Shown here: positions 59,789 to 64,000 of the stretch, one piece after another
Position numbering within the stretch: the stretch's first letter is position 1
Layout of the letters: each line of letters opens with the position of its first letter
Assembly: GCF_011075055.1 (NCBI RefSeq)
Contig: NC_058150.1
Span: 682,001-746,000, forward strand
Direction: 5' to 3'
Source: Mangifera indica
Lineage: Eukaryota > Streptophyta > Magnoliopsida > Sapindales > Anacardiaceae
Length of the DNA: 64,000 nt
Position numbers and translations under genes: made by a program
Notes under the pieces: model-generated
Seen by the model: the letters and a program-made list of their open reading frames with translations, nothing else
Told to the model about the DNA's origin: nothing
Database searches by the model: none

Positions 59789-60800
59789 GATGCATTTTTT
59801 TCTCTACACCTAACATCCTTTTTTGTTTGGCTACTGGAAAATCGAAAGAAAATCTGTGATTTCTGTTTTGTTTTCTGTGTTTTGAGTTGCGGCCTTGTGT
59901 TTAACTTTCATTTTTGTTTCAAACTTAAAAATTATCAGCACGGTTATTGTCTTCCTGCGTGCTCATGTTGTTAGCCTTCAATAAGAGCGCGGTGTAACTG
60001 TAAAATCCAGCCATTTCCTAACTGTCTGTTCAAATTTCAATCATCTAATTTGTTCGTACGGTCTTGGGGGGCCCACTTGTACGAGAAACACCTCAGGGCC
60101 ATTTAATAATTTGATTTAAAAATAAGAAGAGTAAAAGGAAGATGTCTCTACCTTATTCACTAAATACAAGAACGAAATAAAATGTAATATGAAAATTATA
60201 CTAATAAAGTATAGTGAATAATAAAAAATATATTTATAAAATAGTTTTTAAAATTTATACATAAAATGGTATAAAATATGTATATATAGATTTAATATGA
60301 TACATTATCGATAATATGTTTTTAAAAATGTTGTACTATTATAATAATTTTAGTATTTTCATTAATTTTTTATTAAAAATTAATATAACAATTCAAATAT
60401 AAATTATTTAATTAACTATTTAATTTCCCACCAGCATTTTTATGTATAAATTTAACCCGCACATGGTAATATATTTATTAATTTGCATTTTTTAAACTAA
60501 AAAAAGAAAATTAATAATAAACCAATAGAATTATTAATTTTTAAGATTCAAAAGAAAAAATAAAATTTTAAAATTAAAAAAGATAATTAATTTTAATAAT
60601 TATCAATAGGTTTGTAAATTTTTAAAAAATTTTAGAAAAAAATAATCTTTTAAATGAAAATAAATCCTTCGCCAATAAAAATAAATGATGTCAGCTAACA
60701 AGTATGAATGCATAACAGCATAAGGAAATAAATGTCCACTCATCTTAATTACTCCCTCTAAGACGCAGAGGAAGGCATCATTTCCAAATGTAACCACCGT
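59789..60800. other. LRR-flank remnant and AT-rich repeat
   Basis: 59789-59980 resembles the LRR 3' flanks (TTTTGTTTGGCTACTGG, GTTATTGTCTTCC.GCGTGCTC). 60180-60430 is the AT-rich family also found at 16170-16440 and 32750-33020. No gene. Confidence 0.55.
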
Positions 60801-61070
60801 CACTCCTTTTTTCTTCTTGACTACAAGAGGTAAACGAAAGAGCTAAGAAGCCACCATTGATGACCCTAATTTCATCAGTTTCTCTCATTCAAAAGCTTAA
60901 TTTCTACCAACCACTCACTTTTTGCTTTTTGACTAAGAGAAGTTAAAGACAAAGAACGAAAGAGCAAAGAAATCGCCATTCACCGACCTAATTTCTATTT
61001 ATTCACTGCGGGCTTCATCAGTTTCCCTCATTCAAAAGCTTAATTTCTACCAACCATGTCATTTTTTCAT
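60800..61070. repeat. Imperfect tandem repeat, two units of about 130 bp
   Basis: The series TTCTTGACTA.AAGAG, CGAAAGAGC.AAGAA, CCTAATTTC, TTCATCAGTTT.CCTCATTC and AAAAGCTTAATTTCTACC occurs twice in order. The second unit has an ~18-bp insert (TATTTATTCACTGCGGGC). Confidence 0.75.
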
Positions 61071-61119
61071 CTTAGTTGGTGTTCATATCTACAATTTTAT
61101 CTCCCACATGGTAATGTAT

Positions 61120-61190
61120 AGTTTAGAAATCTCCCACCGGCATTTTCTTTTCCTAGAAGATTCTCCCAGAAATGGCAAGTGCTTATTGTG
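61120..61190 (-). repeat. Inverted copy of 63195-63265
   Basis: GTTTAGAAATCTCCCACCGGC and CTCCCAGAAATGGCAAGTGC are the reverse complement of the sequence at 63195-63265 with few changes. The same element is the distal part of the 56443 arm. Confidence 0.75.
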
Positions 61191-61380
61191 CATCTCCCTT
61201 TAGGCGCAAGAGGCGCCAGCAAAGCATTCGAATGCAAGTGGGATGCTCTCAAGCACGAGCCGAGCTGCCTCACGACTGACTTTCAGGCTCGGGCTCATCA
61301 GACACCAAGTCCTTAGTCGTCATCATTTTTGTTCTGTATTTTCACATTAATGCTCCCACCAATATTGTTCCCTGCCATAT

Positions 61381-61780
61381 TTAAGCGAATTAAATTCAAA
61401 CACTTCACCAAATTTGATGTGATTTTCCATAAAATTTATTATGGCTAATATCAAAGACTTCTAGATTTGGATAGGTACAAAAAACTTCTGATATATTTCC
61501 AACAAAATGGTTTCACATTAATGCTTTTAATTTAACGCAAGGAGCAAAGACTCTCCTTAAATGGAAATATATCAACAATCTATATTAATGTTTTTCCATT
61601 TAAGGAGAGCCTTTGTTTCTTGCGTTAAATTAAAAGCATTAATGTGAAACCATTTTGTTGGAAATATATCAGAAGTTTTTGACACCTATCCAAATCTAGA
61701 AGTCCTTGATATTAGCCATAATAAATTTTATGGGAAAATCACATCAAATTTGGTAAAGTGTTCGAATTTAATTCGCTGAA
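61381..61780. repeat. Long foldback made of LRR-gene fragments
   Basis: The left arm 61381-61567 and right arm 61593-61780 (about 187 bp each) are near-perfect reverse complements, with a ~25-nt loop. Each arm is a chimera of two LRR-gene pieces in opposite orientations. One piece encodes NAFNLTQGAKTLLKW, matching the N-cap region NVAFNSTQEAQALLKW of the cluster proteins. The other encodes VGNISEVF.TYPNLEVLDISH, matching their C-terminal repeats. A transcript would form a long hairpin with sequence related to the LRR1/LRR2 messages. Confidence 0.88.
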
Positions 61781-61985
61781 ATATGGCAGGGAACAATATT
61801 GGTGGGAGCATACCATTTGAATTTGAAACTTGACTAATTGCTCTCTATCTTTATTCTAATCTTGTACTTGGGAAGTTCTTGAGGTCCAATTTTCGGTGGA
61901 AATCATCTTTGTATTGTATAACTTATTATTATTATTATTATTTTTCGTTGTTTTCTGAATTACCCATTAATGAATGAAAAGAGCT
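61640..61985 (+). pseudogene. LRR gene 3'-end remnant
   Basis: The plus strand continues from the right arm through NNIGGSIPFEFET and a TGA where the cluster genes have TAA. The shared 3' flank follows, with (TTA)n and GAATTA.C.ATTAATGAAT. It is diverged from all six cluster copies, so it is an older member that already had a stop at this codon. Confidence 0.8.
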
Positions 61986-63810
61986 TTCTATTGTGCATGG
62001 TCCGTGGATGATGGATGAGAGTGTTTGTGTTTGATATGATTCCGTTTTAATTTCATTATTTAATGTTTGGTTCCTCACTTCACCTCGCCTCATGTAAATT
62101 TCTTGCACTTACTCTTAATTTCATTATCCAGCTCCAAGAAAACCTACAATAATTAATAACTAACACTAAAAATTGTGGTTATTAATCTACCAAATTTGTG
62201 AAAGAAATTGACATATGAAAATTAATTTTCTCACTTGCCCACATAAAGATTAATATTATTTATGTGGGTCAATAACTATCATAAGGGTGTGTACAGTCTG
62301 GGTTAATGTGATTTAAAAGATTTTTTAAATAAAATTAAACAAAATAGTTTAAAAATTTTTTAAACCAAACCAAACTATTTTAGATTTTAAACCAAATCAA
62401 ACCGAATCAAACTAAAAAAATATATTTTGATCCTGTTTAGATTACAGTTTGAATTATAATTATCAGTATTTTACGATATACGATACGTATCATATTTTAC
62501 GATATGATATAATATAAATGAAAAATGATACGTATCATAAGATACAATAATTAAATGTATATAACATTGTTCGTCTATCTGTGTTGTAAATTAACAATTT
62601 ATTTATACTTACAAATTTCACTTACCTTTGAGACCTAACAAGTATGTGATACCAAGTTCTTGCAAATAGACTTCACTTTTGGTTAGGCCATTTTCTTTTT
62701 TTGGGTATATAAACATGGCTTTCACAACCACCATTTTGCCTCATCTAGACTTAGACAATTATTAGCATAGTTATTAGTATCATATAATATGTGATATATA
62801 TTATATGATATGATTTAATATATATATCTTAAGATACGAGTTTGCATAAAATGCCCTAGTTAAATAACTTATGTATGATTTTTTGTATCTTTAAATCTAT
62901 TTGTTTATATTTTTGTATTTATATATATTCTCTTTTTCCTTATGCCAATTTTTAATTTTATAAGATTAGAGAAAAAAATTTATTTAAAATAAAAATGTTT
63001 AAATATACTTAATTAAAATATGATTTTGAATAATTTTCTTTGTCGGAATGGATTAGAATTGGACAATCCTCTTATAAATATTGAATAAATTTATTGATAA
63101 GCAAGGGATTTGTCCATCTGGTTTCATGTGAGGTGGGTCAGGACGTGCTTTAAATGTTCAGAGAATAAAGCAGACAGACGGTAGTCTCTCTCATTAATGG
63201 CACTTGCCATTTCTGGGAGAACCTTCCAGGAAAAGAAAAAGCCGGTGGGAGATTTCTAAACGTAATCTGGAAAAAGCTGGAGCGAGCAGATTTGGTAAAC
63301 TGAAGTGAAAGTGGGCCATTTTCGATCAAAATCAGTTACCTTTTTAGGAAAGGTGTAATGGTAATGAGCTGGTGTTGTAGTCAAATAGGACCCTTCAGTC
63401 CTTCTTCTATTGTGCATAGTCTATAGATGGTGGGTCAATAAATTATCCTTGAAATTGATTAGTTGGTAATAATCAAAGTTTATTAGAATGTTGCGTTAAA
63501 GCTAATAAATAAAATTAATTATCAACCAACAGGTAGAGTAAAATCTTAAATCTGATTTTGGGTTAGTGATTTTTTATTAAGATATATTTCAAAATTTTAA
63601 AATATTTAATATATTATTATTATTATTATTATTATTATTTTATTTTATAATTTTTCCGCAAAAGAAACGGTATCAAAGGGTTTTTTTATACGAATTTCCC
63701 AAATTACCTTTAAATCATTTGAAAATGGACCCCTTGATACCCATTTAAATTAGGCCAAAAGACTTAGTCCCACCGAAGGTTTATTGCATTCATAAAATAC
63801 ATACATATTT
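61986..63810. other. AT-rich spacer, no gene
   Basis: Contains a GATACGTATC-rich palindromic stretch (62470-62545) echoed at 62785-62840, the element at 63195-63265, and a (TTA)n run at about 63615-63640. No coding signal recognised. Confidence 0.5.
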
Positions 63811-64000
63811 TGAAGAGTCAAAATTTCAATAAAAAATTTTTTATGCCAGGAAAAACAGGCGAGCCAAGTTCAAGAGAGGATCCAAGCTGATGAGACCTAA
63901 TTTTCAAATTCAAAATATATTTTTTATTATTCCTTCTACTTTCTTTACATTAACATTAGCATCGATCATGCGGGCGGGCACATCACATCCATAGTCCCAT
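63811..64000 (+). repeat. Direct repeat, copy 2 (partner 56981-57190)
   Basis: Nearly identical to 56981-57170 and cut by the window end. The ~6.8-kb distance and the preceding paralog of the 56670-56760 segment at 63195-63265 suggest that a larger block was duplicated and then internally rearranged. Confidence 0.85.

Noticed and set aside
62470..62840. GATACGTATC palindromes as a possible MITE
   Set aside because: The two AT-rich stretches pair poorly and no terminal repeats or target-site duplication could be placed.

Overview
This is nuclear DNA of a dicot plant. The protein-coding genes are split by short GT–AG introns in AT-rich DNA, and the gene families are plant ones: UGPase, NDC1, xyloglucan endotransglucosylase, MIK2-like LRR proteins, receptor-like proteins, a GDSL lipase and an AG-peptide. 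The genome looks like that of a woody rosid, but nothing here fixes the species.

Layout. (1) 1–15.6 kb holds four ordinary genes, all on +: the 3' half of a UDP-glucose pyrophosphorylase gene (divergent, missing a conserved active-site lysine), the nucleoporin NDC1, an XTH cell-wall enzyme, and a thioredoxin-like [2Fe-2S]/TPR protein. A 913-bp foldback Mutator-type element with a perfect 9-bp target-site duplication sits just upstream of the XTH TATA box. (2) 15.3–52.05 kb is a young tandem segmental duplication: unit A (15317–31896) and unit B (31897–52049). Its left breakpoint lies inside the last intron of the TPR gene, so an orphan copy of that gene's last exon reappears at 32173. Each unit carries three LRR genes. 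Two have intact 495–520-residue reading frames; the third is a pseudogene with a lost ATG, two frameshifts and a loss of exactly three LRRs. All stop at the same place, where MIK2-like receptor kinases continue, so the family encodes secreted ectodomains with no membrane segment or kinase. Truncated LRR 5' ends, retroelement fragments and phytocyanin-like scraps lie between them. (3) 53.3–54.3 kb is a tubulin-folding cofactor C gene that is open over 334 codons except for one in-frame TAA at codon 33. (4) 54.6–64 kb is a graveyard of gene fragments (receptor-like protein, GDSL lipase, AG-peptide, LRR) and direct and inverted repeats. It includes a 400-bp foldback built from LRR-gene pieces, which could make hairpin RNA matching the LRR cluster.

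Whole reading. The accessory part is a receptor-derived gene cluster that changes by segmental duplication, gain or loss of 24-residue LRR units, patchy gene conversion, and deletion with copied filler DNA. The most interesting hypothesis is the pairing of kinase-less secreted MIK2-type ectodomains (possible decoys or co-receptors) with a linked inverted-repeat locus of the same family. Coordinates of spliced genes were derived by hand from splice consensus and family homology; no search was run.
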